64,000 bases of DNA from Chrysaora quinquecirrha. Lineage: Eukaryota; Cnidaria; Scyphozoa; Semaeostomeae; Pelagiidae. A program made the position numbers and the translations under genes. Shown piece by piece: positions 20,001-30,043 of this stretch; the first letter of the stretch is position 1; every line of letters begins with the position of its first letter. Where the stretch lies: positions 4,810,914 through 4,874,913 of the forward strand of contig JACTAT010000032.1 in the NCBI GenBank assembly GCA_014526335.1. The letters run 5' to 3'. The notes beneath the pieces were generated by a model. It saw only the letters and a program-made list of their open reading frames with translations. It was not told the origin of the DNA and did no database searches.

Positions 20001-23000
20001 TATAATTTAGCAGTCTGTAGAGAAAAGTATGCAACATTATCAGTAAAACAGAGCAATATGAAAGGGAGGTTAAGCCGCGGGTACACGTGTGACATTTTGC
20101 TTGAAATGGCGACAGAAAGTGTTCAAAAATTGTCACCGCGACCGGAAAAACTAAGAGTCGCACGCGTAGCCTGGGATATATTTTCGATCAGAAATTTTCT
20201 AGGGCCCATTCTTCTTATCGCGAAAGTTGATTGTTGCAGAACTTCCGTCGCACCATCAATTGTGGTATGCCACTTGTGGAAAAATCTATCCTTGTGTTCG
20301 CCATTCATGACAAATATATATAAATAGTTATGGTGCTGAAGAAGGCTCAATATAGCCGAAACACGAAAATCAAAATGGGATGAGAGCCTGGGGCTGTATG
20401 ACTTGGAGAGTTACTCGGCGATTTCATTGAGCTCTGTGGCTCAGTGGAAACGCCGTTGGCTCTCTGATCATGCAGTCCTGGGTTCAAATCCCATCAATTG
20501 TGGTATGCCACTTGTGGAAAAATCTATCCTTGTGTTCGCCATTCATGACAAATATATTTTTGTTGAAGTGTGTAGCCACCTCAGAATTTCTCAGAACAGG
20601 ACATTTTCAGGTGTGTCGCGTCGCCAGCACAAGTGAAAAGTCGCACGTGTAGAAATAGAGTTGAGAAGGCGACGAAATTAAACGAGTGATTGAACTTTAA
20701 GAAGAAATCCTTGTCTTTGGGACATTGTGATGGCTAACACCGGGGACATCATAGATTTGAAATAGGCCATGAATTTTACAAAGTATTTATTTCTTTCTAG
20801 TCAATCAAAAGAGCAAGCAAAAAACAAACAGCTGCTTTCTTTTCTGCCATGTTTGCAAAGATCTCCTGTATATGACGTCAGCAACTCCAAACATCTCAAA
20901 TAATGCGGTGCTATGACAAACCGTACCATTATCTTGGCATATTTTTTACTCTACATACATGTTGGCCAACAATGTTGACACGGTTTGCGCCCGCCTTTCC
21001 TTCTTGACACTTGCAGCCATGCTAATGTCACAGCCGGGATCGAGGTCTCTTTACTTCATCTATGTCCAAGCTGTCCGAGATCTGGCGATTAGCGCTAAAT
21101 ACACCTTAATACACCTAAATACACATTAGATGGGATTCGAACCTGGACTGCATGATCAGAGAGCCAACGACGTTTGGACTGAGCTATAGAGCTCAATGAA
21201 ATCGCCGAGTAACTCTCTGAGTCATACAACCCAAGGCTCTCCCCGTTTGACTTCTGTGTTTCGGCTATGTTGAGCCTTCTTCAGCACCATACATGTTTCT
21301 ACATATTTTTCATGAATGGCAAACACTGGGATAGATATTTCCACAAATTGCATACCACAATAGATGGGATTCAAACCTGGACTGCATGATCAGAGAGCCA
21401 ACGACGTCCTTCATCACAAATACTTGCAATCAAGGCAAATATACAATATGTTCGGAAGCAAGAAATGACAAAGAAATGGGTATTCACCTTTGTGATGATA
21501 AATGTCCATTTTATGACGAATTACTGTCCAGAAATCCCATAGATCTGTCCGTGAAGGCTTCGTGTTTTGACCAAATAACTCTGAGAAGCTAAAAGAAAAG
21601 TGAAGACTCAATGAATAAAACATGTGGCGTTTTTATTTAGTATATCATTCGCCTGTTCTAATACACCTTTTCAACTGAGGGCCTCGTTTTCAAAAAATTC
21701 TAAAATTGTGTTACAGAAGAATTTCGGCGTCAGATTCGAATTCAGCACCTTCGTTTTAGTGTCTGGGCAAATTTTTACGCTTCTAGTCCTTACGAGGTTG
21801 ATTTTATAGCAATTAAAAGTTAGAAACGTTATAAGGGATTTGACCGTGAAAAATGACCGAGGGTCTAAAATTTCACCCCGAGCGATTTTTCACGGTCAAA
21901 TCCTTTATAGATTTTCATATTTTCTTCGCTGTAAAATCAACATCGTCAGGACTAGAAGCGTAAAAACACTAAAATGAAGGTGCTCAATCTGAATTTGGGG
22001 TCAAAATTTTCGTATAAACAAATTTTCGTAAACTTTGAAAACGAGGCTCTTAGTTGAAAAGGTGGAAACGATAGAGCTAACGCCAACTACAATGCCTGCC
22101 AGAATTACTTGGAAACCCCCTTCATATTTTCAGGCTTTTTCATTATACAACACCCGCTGCCTGGATCCCCCGCTTCCCCCAGAAACAAGGTTGTTTCGTA
22201 ATGTTGAAGAATGCTTTAGGGTGATCTGAAATGTTCATTTCTACCTGGAAACGTAGTGTCATTCGATAAACCAACATTGTTTACAGAGGAGTGAGTGGCC
22301 AAGCTTCTCAGTCATCTCTCGTTAGACGGCTGAAGTTAAGCTCGGTCGTGTGAGGTCAGCATTTGGATGGGTGACTTTCCAGATGGATTACTAAAAAACT
22401 CACTCTGCCGTCCTTCGGAAGAGACGTAAAAGAAGGGGTCCCATGCCTGAATGCGTCATGTGTATGCATAGTAGGCCTAAATAAGCTGAAAAAGCTAGAA
22501 ACAACAGCCTACTCAAAATAAAGTAACAACAACAACAGCACAAACTAGTCAGAAATTGTAGGATACAGTTGGTTGCGGTTGAAGAGCGCTCGACTATGAC
22601 TGACAGGCATCAACTAACAAAAGAAGTAGAAAATGCCCCGTTTTGCAGGTCAGTTGCGATAAATTAGCGCCAACGAAAATCGCCGATAAGGAGTGGACAA
22701 CTAGTTCTCACTGTGTGCAATGTCAACATAAGCCTGGTTTAAAGTATCCATATTGCCAATAATGCAGTAGGTTTTAGACAAAAATAAAACGCTTAGCTAT
22801 ATAAGCAATGGGGTATATAGGAACACTTACCTGAAAGTAAATGCCAAGTAACTCATTAACATTGCAGAAACACTGCCAATAACTGGTAATCTTAGTAGCT
22901 AGAAAGCAATAACAAAGATTTTGAAAATCATATGAAGAAAACAAACCACGAATACGGAATTATCTGCTGGCCTAGACGAAGTAAGGTCTGACGAAATGTC

Positions 23001-26000
23001 CCTGATGCAGAAACACATTCCAATAAAACGTTTGACGGGAATTTTAAAGCCTTGACCAAATGACTCGATTTTTCACTCGATCAAATCGAGCGATGTCGAG
23101 CATCGATGGCAAAACGGTTCGATCTTTTCACTCGATCTTGTCGCTCCACGTTAGCTTCTCTCTGCAACTTCACGCGGAAAGACATTCGATTCACTCGACA
23201 AGTTAGCCAAAGTATTCGATTTTCACTCGATAACATCTTTTTCACTCGACTGTTTTGATCGAGAGCAAACCACTCAACAACACTCGACGCCACAAGACTC
23301 AAACCACAAGATGGCCAAACGAGTTGATTTTTCTCTCGATTTCTTGTCGAGTGAAAAATCGAGTCGTTTGGACGAGGCTCAAGAATAAATAATCTGTAGA
23401 AAATGTTTCCGACATGGTTACAATCATTCGTCTCATCATCAATCCCCCTTTCGAAAATGTGTCTTAAAAACACTCGGATAAAACATGAATATTACGTTGA
23501 GACCAATAAAGTTGAGATGAAATAACAGAGCAAAAGATGCAGGGAACTTTTTTTACAATAAGCCGGAGGAGACCCGAGTACAGACCTCTGTAGAAAATGT
23601 TCCCCAACTCGTTAGCATCATTCGTCTCATCATCTAGCTGTTCCATTTTACAAAATTCGTCTAAAATCGCGTTTTAATACGGCCAAAATATTGATGAAAC
23701 TGCTGCATCGTGAGGCCAAACGTAAATTTCATGACCACGAGAATAAAAAATATTAGTCATGTCAAAGATTAGGGTATATATTGGAAAATTTGACGTTTAG
23801 AACATGAAAAATAACTAAAGCAAAGAAAAGGGTTACATTTATAATCCATTCAATGAAATTGATATAAGTTCGGGAAAGGTTTATTTGTACTCTGAGATCC
23901 AAAAATTTTACTCTTGAATCATTTCTCCGTCTGTATGATAACCGGCCGTCTGTCCCTGGTCCCTCCCTGGTATGAGTTTGTTTGGAGGAAGCGGATCTAT
24001 AATGTCATTGCAATTACCTTTTGAACAAATCTTGCACGATGTGTTTCTGGTAAAATACCTGAAAAGATGGCATTCACATTACAAATCAACAAATAAGCAG
24101 AACACTAAAAACAGAGCAAAATAGTTTAACATCAGCATACAAGCACACACCTCCATTGCTAAGGCATAAACTTGAGATATTCAGACCATCCTCACTGCTT
24201 GCTAAGCGCTCCGAGTATCTACGAGAAATATTAGTGTTAGTGAAAGTGTTAGTATTAATGTTAAAGAAGGTGCTGTGGCGTCGTGGTGTAATCCAGCTGA
24301 CTCGTGGTGTCAAAAGCTCAGTGTGGTCAGGGTTCAAGCCCAGCCATGGTAGCATCACAGCCAGGGTCGAGGTCTCAATTAGTTAACCTACTACTGAGAT
24401 CCTAGTGACTGGCGCTAAAACACCATTTCACCTTCACCACCTGAAAGAGACCTTCAGATGACTCATGGAGCTTGATTAACAAGTATGCATCAAAAGGTAA
24501 AATATTAATTGACACACACTTTCCAGCCAATCGAGGTCTATCGACTATGTACCCATGTACGAAGAAAGGCAATGTGTAAAAGGTAAAGGTTAAGGCATTG
24601 CTTTTATATTGCACTGTTGTCTGCAACTGAATATATTAAACAGCACTTTACAACTATTTACCCCCTTGGTTCAAGCCGATTTTCATTTATTTAATGCTTT
24701 ACTCCATGAAAAGTATATTGACTCATGCAGGTATACATTACGTGCATTTTACTTGCACTGAAGGCTTGCAATGCAGGAGTGCACTGTAAAAATTAATCAG
24801 ACAATAGCACTACGCACACTACAAACAAATTTACCATCAACCACAATGTGGCCTTGCTTTGCTCATTCCACAAACAAAAAGGATGTCACTGAGAAATAAC
24901 TGATGAGGCTCATGCCGTGAAAATTTTAATTTTGGAACAAAATGCCAAATATCTATCGTACCTGGATAACATTTCTTGTGCAACAGTATCCCCAAGATCA
25001 TGAGCCAAAAGATGGATATTTTCAATTCCAAGGTGATTTAGAATATTTTCATGAATTATAGCTTGCTCAAGCACAGTGTAATTATGATATGCCTGGAAGG
25101 AAAGTCATACATCATACATCTAGTGGAATAGCTAGGGGAAAGGGGGGCAGTTGCCCCTAAATCTTGCAAAGATGGGTTTTGTATGTAGACCAACTCTGAT
25201 GTAAAAGTGTCCCAGAGTACAAGTTGGGTATTTATTCTTAAAACCACGCCATATTTTTCTTTGACCACACCCTTTTGCCCCTTTCAATGTTGGATGTCTG
25301 GCTACACCACTGCATAAGTTTTGCAGATTACAAGAAGGAAACAAAAAGGGCTCTCTTATTTAACCATGCCATTGCAATTTCCAAAACATACTTCAGATTA
25401 GGTGTTAAACACTTTGCAGGTAAGTAGGGAAGGGCTTTAGTGAATCAGACAACACCTGGAGTGACCACTTATAATGCTTATAATGACCAATTTAAAGTGC
25501 TTTTATGTTGACGGAATGGGACTCCAAAATTGGCCCCGCTGGTCTTACTCAATTTGGGAAACAATAAAAAAACAAACAAAGATATAAAAAGCAAAAAAAT
25601 ATCAATTCATATTTTTAAGACTTACAGGTTTGTCACTGAAGCCGAGACCAAGCATATCAACAGCAATAATCCTACCAAAATGGCCAGTCAGTTTATAAAT
25701 TACCTACAAATAAAAATAGATACAAAAATATTACATATTGGAATAGACATACAAAAATAGCAGACCTTGCCTCCATTTTGAAAGTGGCTCGCATGTGTAG
25801 GATACCAGTATTTTTACCGCTTTCCACATTAAAGGGGCACCAGAAGCATTGAAGGATGGCGGGGGGCAGAAGCAACAAATTTAGGGTAAACCATTAGGGA
25901 AATTGAAAATTCGGAATTTGTATATCTATGCTTTTGCAGTCTTGCTTCAAAGCTGGTGTGTTCGAGAATGCAAAATATCAATAAACTAATCCTAAGACTT

Positions 26001-26699
26001 TCAAACTTGCAAAACCACATTGACGCATGCAAATCAAGGATTTTTTCTCGCACATAAGAAACTAGACCTGCTGTTAATTGCATTTGCTGCAAGGCAGTCT
26101 CTCTCCCCACCAAAACTGCTGCCAAGGTATGTTTTGTATAAAGGCTAAATCTGGTGCAAAAATGCCATTGGGTACAACTTGGTGTGCTACTTGAAGGTGC
26201 TGTGGCGTCGTGGTGTAATCCAGCTGACCTGTGGTGTCAAGGGCTCAGTGTGGTCAGGGTTCGAGCCCAGCCACGGTAGCGTCACAGCCAGGGTCGAGGT
26301 CTCGATTAGTTAACCTACTACTGAGATCCTAGCGACTGGCGCTAAAACACCATTTCACCTTCACCTGCTACAAATTTTCAATAAAATCACAGAAAAAGGG
26401 AAGGAGACTGCTTGTTATCTACATAGAATTGCATATAATCTACCTTGATAAAACAATTCATGCTCTCCATGCTTGTACAGATATCCACTATCTCGCCAAT
26501 CCAAAAGTGAGCTGGAAAAATCTGGCTCAGGCCAACTTATAAACAAACCAAACAGCAAAGAAATAAGGAACGGCAAACCGAAGTAGAGTAGTGCAGACTT
26601 CCATGGTATATCTAGCTCGCGAAATATTTTACTTAGTCCTCTTCTTGGCTGCTTCTTGGAACCAAAACCAGGGACATTTGCTTTCTTCTTTGAAACCAT
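17011..26699 (-). CDS. MEST: MEST-like alpha/beta hydrolase
   Basis: Homologue of vertebrate mesoderm-specific transcript, a membrane-anchored alpha/beta-hydrolase; substrate unknown. Exons: 26444-26699 (start [14 protein letters not shown]-terminal membrane segment [18 protein letters not shown]), 25626-25703 ([13 protein letters not shown]), 24962-25092 ([15 protein letters not shown], with the nucleophile aspartate as in MEST), 24151-24218 (SLCLSNGG), 24018-24058 ([14 protein letters not shown]), 22831-22898, 21488-21588 ([10 protein letters not shown]), 19938-20014 ([13 protein letters not shown]), 18602-18662 ([10 protein letters not shown]) and 17011-17140 ([12 protein letters not shown] with the catalytic histidine, stop TAA). 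Two defects: no exon for the oxyanion HGFP block is seen between the first two exons, and the 21488/19938 junction is one base short of in-frame. Convergent with RBM17, 360 bases apart. A MITE lies about 110 bases upstream of the start codon. Confidence 0.9.
17197..17635. mobile_element. Harbinger-like MITE with GTCGCGCGCGAC ends, SINE nested inside
   Basis: Inverted ends (GGCTAAACTAGGAG... and CTCCTAGTTTAGCC), each followed by GTCGCGCGCGAC, with TTA on both flanks. Relatives at 29.6 and 35.2 kb. The interior is interrupted by a complete family-A SINE. MEST last intron. Confidence 0.88.
17253..17416 (+). repeat. tRNA-derived SINE, family A, nested in a MITE
   Basis: Well-preserved copy: B box GGTTCGAGCCC, AGCCACGGTAGCGTCACAG block, GATCCTAGCGACTGGCGC and a CACCTTCACCTTC tail. 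It sits inside the GTCGCGCGCGAC MITE, so the SINE inserted later. Confidence 0.9.
17690..18269. repeat. degenerate array of AAACATTTG/TTGCTTGTCAAGC words
   Basis: Diverged tandem material from the same family as the intact 280-bp MITE that follows: CAAACATT, TTTGACC and TTGCTTGTCAAGCAA recur on both strands. MEST intron. Confidence 0.7.
18291..18570. mobile_element. Harbinger-like MITE, AAACATTG family, 280 bp
   Basis: Ends GGCCTTTGCCAAACGATC and GATCGTTTGGCCAGGGCC with TTA directly on both sides. The inverted arms are over 50 bases. TTA duplication fits PIF/Harbinger. Ends 31 bases from MEST exon 18602-18662. Confidence 0.9.
18740..19465. repeat. MITE-like region with TGCGACAAAAAT/GTCGCA words
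   Basis: Shares TCGCACGTG-type ends, GAGGTGGCTACACGCTGCGAC and GACAATCAACTT with copies at 20.1-20.6 and 38.75-39.07 kb. This copy has extra unrelated sequence in the middle (18.88-19.20 kb). Confidence 0.65.
19467..19877. mobile_element. TA-type MITE, word variant TATTCTTA
   Basis: Right end CTTATAAAAAAGTGTG; left end CGACTTTTTTATAAGAATA. The word ATTCTTA or TTCTTAA recurs about eight times inside. Left boundary less certain than the other copies. Confidence 0.7.
20070..20650. mobile_element. GTCGCA-word MITE interrupted by a tRNA-like unit
   Basis: Two inverted halves (ACACGTGTGACATTTTGCTT... and ...GTCGCACGTGT) separated by the tRNA-like 238-bp element. Comparison with copies at 18.8 and 38.8 kb shows the host sequence resuming after the insert. 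MEST intron. Confidence 0.75.
20253..20556 (+). repeat. terminally redundant 238-bp tRNA-like unit, locus 1
   Basis: One unit plus a repeat of its first 66 bases: CCATCAATTGTGGTATGCC begins at the left end and again 238 bases later. In between lie a CTGAAGA...GAAAC hammerhead-like core (20337-20364) and a tRNA-like segment with A box TGGCTCAGTGG and B box GGTTCAAATCC. Inserted inside the GTCGCA-word MITE. Confidence 0.85.
20980..21115 (+). repeat. partial tRNA-derived SINE, family A
   Basis: Keeps the GTCACAGCCGGGATCGAGGTC block, GAGATCTGGCGATTAGCGC and a CTAAATACACC tail. The head is unrecognisable. Confidence 0.65.
21127..21407 (-). repeat. terminally redundant tRNA-like unit, locus 2 (234 bp)
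   Basis: TAGATGGGATTC and the next 35 bases (the tRNA-like B-box side) occur at both ends, 234 bases apart. The hammerhead-like core lies between. Compared with locus 1 the unit is opened at a different place. MEST intron, next to exon 21488-21588. Confidence 0.85.
21664..22064. repeat. 401-bp near-perfect palindromic (foldback) element
   Basis: The arms start CACCTTTTCAACT and end AGTTGAAAAGGTG, and pair through most of their length (CGTTTTCAAA, TTTCACGGTCAAATCC, GATTTTACAGC). The centre is CGAGGGTCTAAAATTTCACC. A half copy is at 5.25-5.45 kb. MEST intron. Confidence 0.85.
22276..22555 (+). repeat. 5S-rRNA-derived SINE
   Basis: The head matches 5S rRNA in order: ATCTCTCGTTAGACGGCTGA, the internal A box GAAGTTAAGC, and the C box TTTGGATGGGTGAC. 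It continues into a non-5S tail with a hairpin (CCGTCCTTCGGAAGAGACG), GGGGTCCCATG and a final (AAC)n stretch. A real 5S gene would stop after about 120 bases and lacks this tail. MEST intron. Confidence 0.82.
23048..23379. mobile_element. MITE built of TTTTTCACTCGA words
   Basis: Inverted ends AGCCTTGACCAAATGACTCG and CGAGTCGTTTGGACGAGGCT. Between them the word TTTCACTCGA or its inverse appears about eight times. No sure target duplication. MEST intron. Confidence 0.8.
24268..24438 (+). repeat. tRNA-derived SINE, family A
   Basis: Near full length: TGCTGTGGCGTCGTGGTG head, GGGTTCAAGCCCAGCC B box, GATCCTAGTGACTGGCGC and a CACCTTCACC tail. It lies 50 bases from MEST exon 24151-24218, antisense to the gene. 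Confidence 0.92.
25121..25312. mobile_element. hAT-like MITE remnant (TAGTGG...CCACTG)
   Basis: Left end TAGTGGAATAGCTAGGGG and right end GGCTACACCACTG resemble inverted CAGTGGTGTAGCCAG termini common in hAT elements. Both flanks begin CATA but an 8-bp duplication is not clear. MEST intron. Confidence 0.6.
26195..26367 (+). repeat. tRNA-derived SINE, family A
   Basis: Best-preserved copy in the window: TGCTGTGGCGTCGTGGTG, GGTTCGAGCCC B box, AGCCACGGTAGCGTCACAG, GATCCTAGCGACTGGCGC and CACCTTCACC. It lies in the MEST intron where the HGFP exon would be expected. Confidence 0.93.
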
Positions 26700-26811
26700 T
26701 TTGCACTTGCAGCTTTTGGTTACTGTGTTTCTGAACTGAATTTTGAATTGAATTGGATTTTTCACAAGGAGAACGAGACCACGTGTAAACGAGACGACAC
26801 CACAAACTGAA

Positions 26812-27097
26812 GGACTGGCCAAACGATCAAACACTGTTTGTCTGTTTGTCAAACATTAAAATTTGCATGTCATGCAAAATGTTTGACCGCTTGGCAACGT
26901 CACGAAACATTGCTCGACAAACATTTTGTTTGCTTCAAGGAAAAACTGTTTTGAACTTTTCCAAAAACATTACTCGTCGAATTCTGCTAAATTATGCTTG
27001 TCAAACAATGTTTGTGACGTGACCAAACGTTCAAACATTGCTTGATAAGCAAATTTCAAATGTTTCACAAACAATGTTTGATTGTTTGACCAGGGCC
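26812..27097. mobile_element. AAACATTG-family MITE at the MEST 5' end
   Basis: Ends GGACTGGCCAAACGATC and TTTGACCAGGGCC, with the same CAAACATTG, ATTTGCTTG and TTTGACCG words as the copy at 18.3 kb. Flanking bases do not match. It occupies the likely promoter or 5' untranslated region of MEST. Confidence 0.85.
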
Positions 27098-27779
27098 TTA
27101 GAGAACAAGGGGCAACTGACAATAAATTTATCATCATCATTTACTGTTATATTGGCTATCTTACTTCTTCTAACACATACATCTACATGAAAAAAAAAAC
27201 AATTTATATCAATTCCCATACTCTAAATGGAAAAAAATTAAAAGAATTATTCCATTCAGACGTAATCTGCTTGACTGTCTAAAATCAACTTAAAAAATCT
27301 ATTATACTGTAGGCCTATCTTATTTTGTGGTTGTTTAAGCGAAAACCATTGCTGAGCCTGAACGAAAAAAACGATAGGAACCAAAAATTGCGACGTAGAC
27401 TTTTGTTTCTTAAAAACGTAAAACTCTATGGGCTTTTCGAAGCAAAACTATGTAAAAAAGAATTTTCTGTTATTCTTGATTTGAGGTGACCTTGTGGGTA
27501 CAGAACTTTTTTCGTGTGGTCTCACACAAAGTGGACAACAGGTTTCACGGAATGACCGGATTGACAGTTAATGACGAATTTAAAGGTCCGGTGTGGCATG
27601 TAAATCTGCATGGTAACCAGAACTGTGTGGGACATGCAAAGCTGATTTTGACGTAGGAAACAGCCCGAAATTGAACTACCATACTGATTCTTTCAACTTC
27701 TCGAGGGAGGGGGGGGGGGTATCCGGAGAGAGTGGGATGATTTTCAGCCTCGTTGAGTTAGTATGTATTAATATAAATC

Positions 27780-28350
27780 GATGCTGAGTCGAATAAACGC
27801 CCATTTAAAAGACTACGTGAAAGTCTAATGAAAAAATTCACAGTCTGAAAAATTTCGACTGAAAATCTACTAACAATACAAAAACCATGTAGAAAAATAA
27901 TTCAAATTTGCTATCAAAATCTATTTCTAAAACGTTTGGAAAAATTCGCCACAAAAAGGCGTACAAAAGAAAGATAAGACTAAACAGCCCGTCGAAAGCC
28001 ACTACACTTAATATTTGTTTCAATGTTCAATAAGCAACTAGAGCTGGACTGAATGGCACCTAGACTTACTACATGAGTCGTAGCTTTCGCTGCCTTCACC
28101 TATGTTCAGGGGGCGCTTAATCGGCAGAAGCAGAGACGCTTATTAAATCATAATATCGACGTCAAATACATTTAAACCATAACTACCCCTAGTATGTTTA
28201 TTATTATTCGCTAGTTTCAATTAAGAGCCCGTTCGGATTACTGTATGACGAATTAACCGCTTTTTGTTCTAGGGGGCGGTTATTCGGGCAAGGGCGCTTA
28301 TCGAAAAAATCTCTTATTTCGAGGCGTTTATTATGCAGGGCCGGTTATTC
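27780..28350. repeat. CGAATAAACGCCC / GGCGTTTATT foldback element
   Basis: The left end carries GAGTCGAATAAACGCCC and the right end GAGGCGTTTATTATGC; CGCTTAATCGG and GGGCGGTTATTCGG lie between. Related to the 13.9-kb element. Confidence 0.55.
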
Positions 28351-28559
28351 GGCCGGAGGCACTAATTCTGTCATTCACGGTAACAATGTATGAAAACTTA
28401 CAAAATAAGGAAAAAGGATCCCCAATACCAAAATAAGGATTGAAATCATCCGATCGAAAAATAGCCAAGCTAGATTGGTATTTTGGTATGGGAAAGGTAT
28501 AAATAGACCTTCTCGACGAAAGGCTATCAGGATTGACATTTCCCAAAACTTAAAGATAC

Positions 28560-28905
28560 TGGGGTTTCAATGCTAGAATCATATAAAGCATCGAAAACTT
28601 AGTCTAGGTGCAAAGTATTATTGTCCTAGTGCTTGTAATATTGATTTCATTGGGGTTCAAAGTTCCGAATTCTATAAGGGCTTTATCCGCGAAAAATAGC
28701 TTTGGGTAAAACTTTTTTTAGCCGGACTGGCCTGAGCCTTTAAAAAATTGCAAACTTTGAATGCTCGTTAAATCAATGAAAGAAGCGCTAAAATAGCAAA
28801 ACTTCACACCTAGACCAAATTTAGGCAGCTTGATATGAATTTGGTATCAAAAACTCTCCCCCTAGAAATTTTGAATAATTTCCATAATCCGAAACTTCAA
28901 ACCTC
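28560..28905. repeat. foldback repeat, family F1
   Basis: Left arm: AGTCTAGGTGCAAAGTATTA, TTGTCCTAGTGCTTG. Right arm: GCGCTAAAATAGC, CACACCTAGACC. The clearest copy of this family. Confidence 0.7.
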
Positions 28906-28910
28906 ATCTA

Positions 28911-29288
28911 CACGTTTTTTTTTTAATAAGAAAGTGGTTTATAAGAAAGTGGTGCTCAAAATCTTAAAAACTTAAGAAAGTTCAATACTGGATTCTTGAA
29001 ACTTAAGAAAGTTCTGTGTTATATTTTCACTCTTAATGCTCTATGTTCTGTTTTCGCTCTTCTGTTCAGTCGTTCATCTTGCTATTACACGAGTCTTATG
29101 ACCATTTTCTATGGAAAACGTGATATTTGTGCAACAAATACAGTGCCTTAAACTGTGCGTTTGCAGAAATACTACATTCCAAAAATTTTCCTAAGAAAGT
29201 CACAAGAAAGTTTTGGTACTGAAAATATGAAATATCTAAGAAAGTTTCAATACTGGCCCAAAAAACTTTCTTATAAAATAAAAACGTG
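28911..29288. mobile_element. TA-flanked MITE, word variant AAGAAAGTT
   Basis: Starts CACGTTTTTT and ends AAAACGTG between TA dinucleotides. AAGAAAGT occurs about eight times on one strand plus one inverse near the right end. Near-twin of the copy at 62.05 kb. Confidence 0.85.
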
Positions 29289-29591
29289 TATAAAACAAAG
29301 TGTTGTACGGAGGTGTTATGTTGTTGGCAATTTCACGAAGGAAAATTCTTAAAAACACAGCTTGCATAAAGTTTCCTCTAAAATATATTTGAATAGAAAA
29401 TTTCAAAACTACGAGAAACAGCGGAAAAATCTCTGGACAGATTTAAAAGGTTTTTCGTCTAATATTCCTCGGAGTAAAAACGTCAGAAACAGACCGAAAC
29501 AATCTGGATGTAATTCCTCGTTAGTCAATTGTTTCGGTCTTTTTCTGAGGTTTATACTCTGAGGAGTGTTACACGAAAACATATGAATAAC

Positions 29592-29983
29592 AGCCTGACT
29601 ATATAGGAGACATGTCGCCCGCGACATAGTCACATGTGACATGTCCCCTCGATGTCTCCCAGTATAGCCCTTTTGCTCATCCTATTCTTTTGGGTTTGAA
29701 ATTTGGCCAAAACCTATTTTTCTGGGATGGCAAAGTTTTGAGCTACTTTTCTGGGCTTCGTGTGCCCCCCCCCCCCCTGGGGTTTAGCCACATCGGAAAC
29801 TTTGTAGCGCGCGAAAACATTTGTAGCGAGAGGCACGCAAATGTTCCTGCGAAGACAAAAAAAGCATTCCTGCCTTCATAATTCGGGGGACATGTTGCTC
29901 GCTTGTCACTCGCATGTTTGCCACTCTGAGAGTCACGCAGAATACAATTTCGCGCGTGACATGTCTCGTAGTTTAGCCATAGC
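29592..29983. mobile_element. GTCGCGCGCGAC MITE, rearranged copy
   Basis: Left end TATAGGAGACATGTCG, right end GACATGTCTCGTAGTTTAGCC. The middle contains an unrelated segment with a long run of C. Confidence 0.75.
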
Positions 29984-30043
29984 TTATCGCCCTATTGTGT
30001 TTCATTGCAATTTGAAAGCTTCAAAGATTCAAGCCAAACCTAC

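Noticed and set aside
22281..22400. Functional 5S rRNA gene
   Set aside because: Too diverged at both ends and fused to a SINE-like tail with an (AAC)n end.
23081..23473. 130-residue minus-strand frame
   Set aside because: It reads through the TTTCACTCGA MITE; codons follow the repeat words and not a protein.
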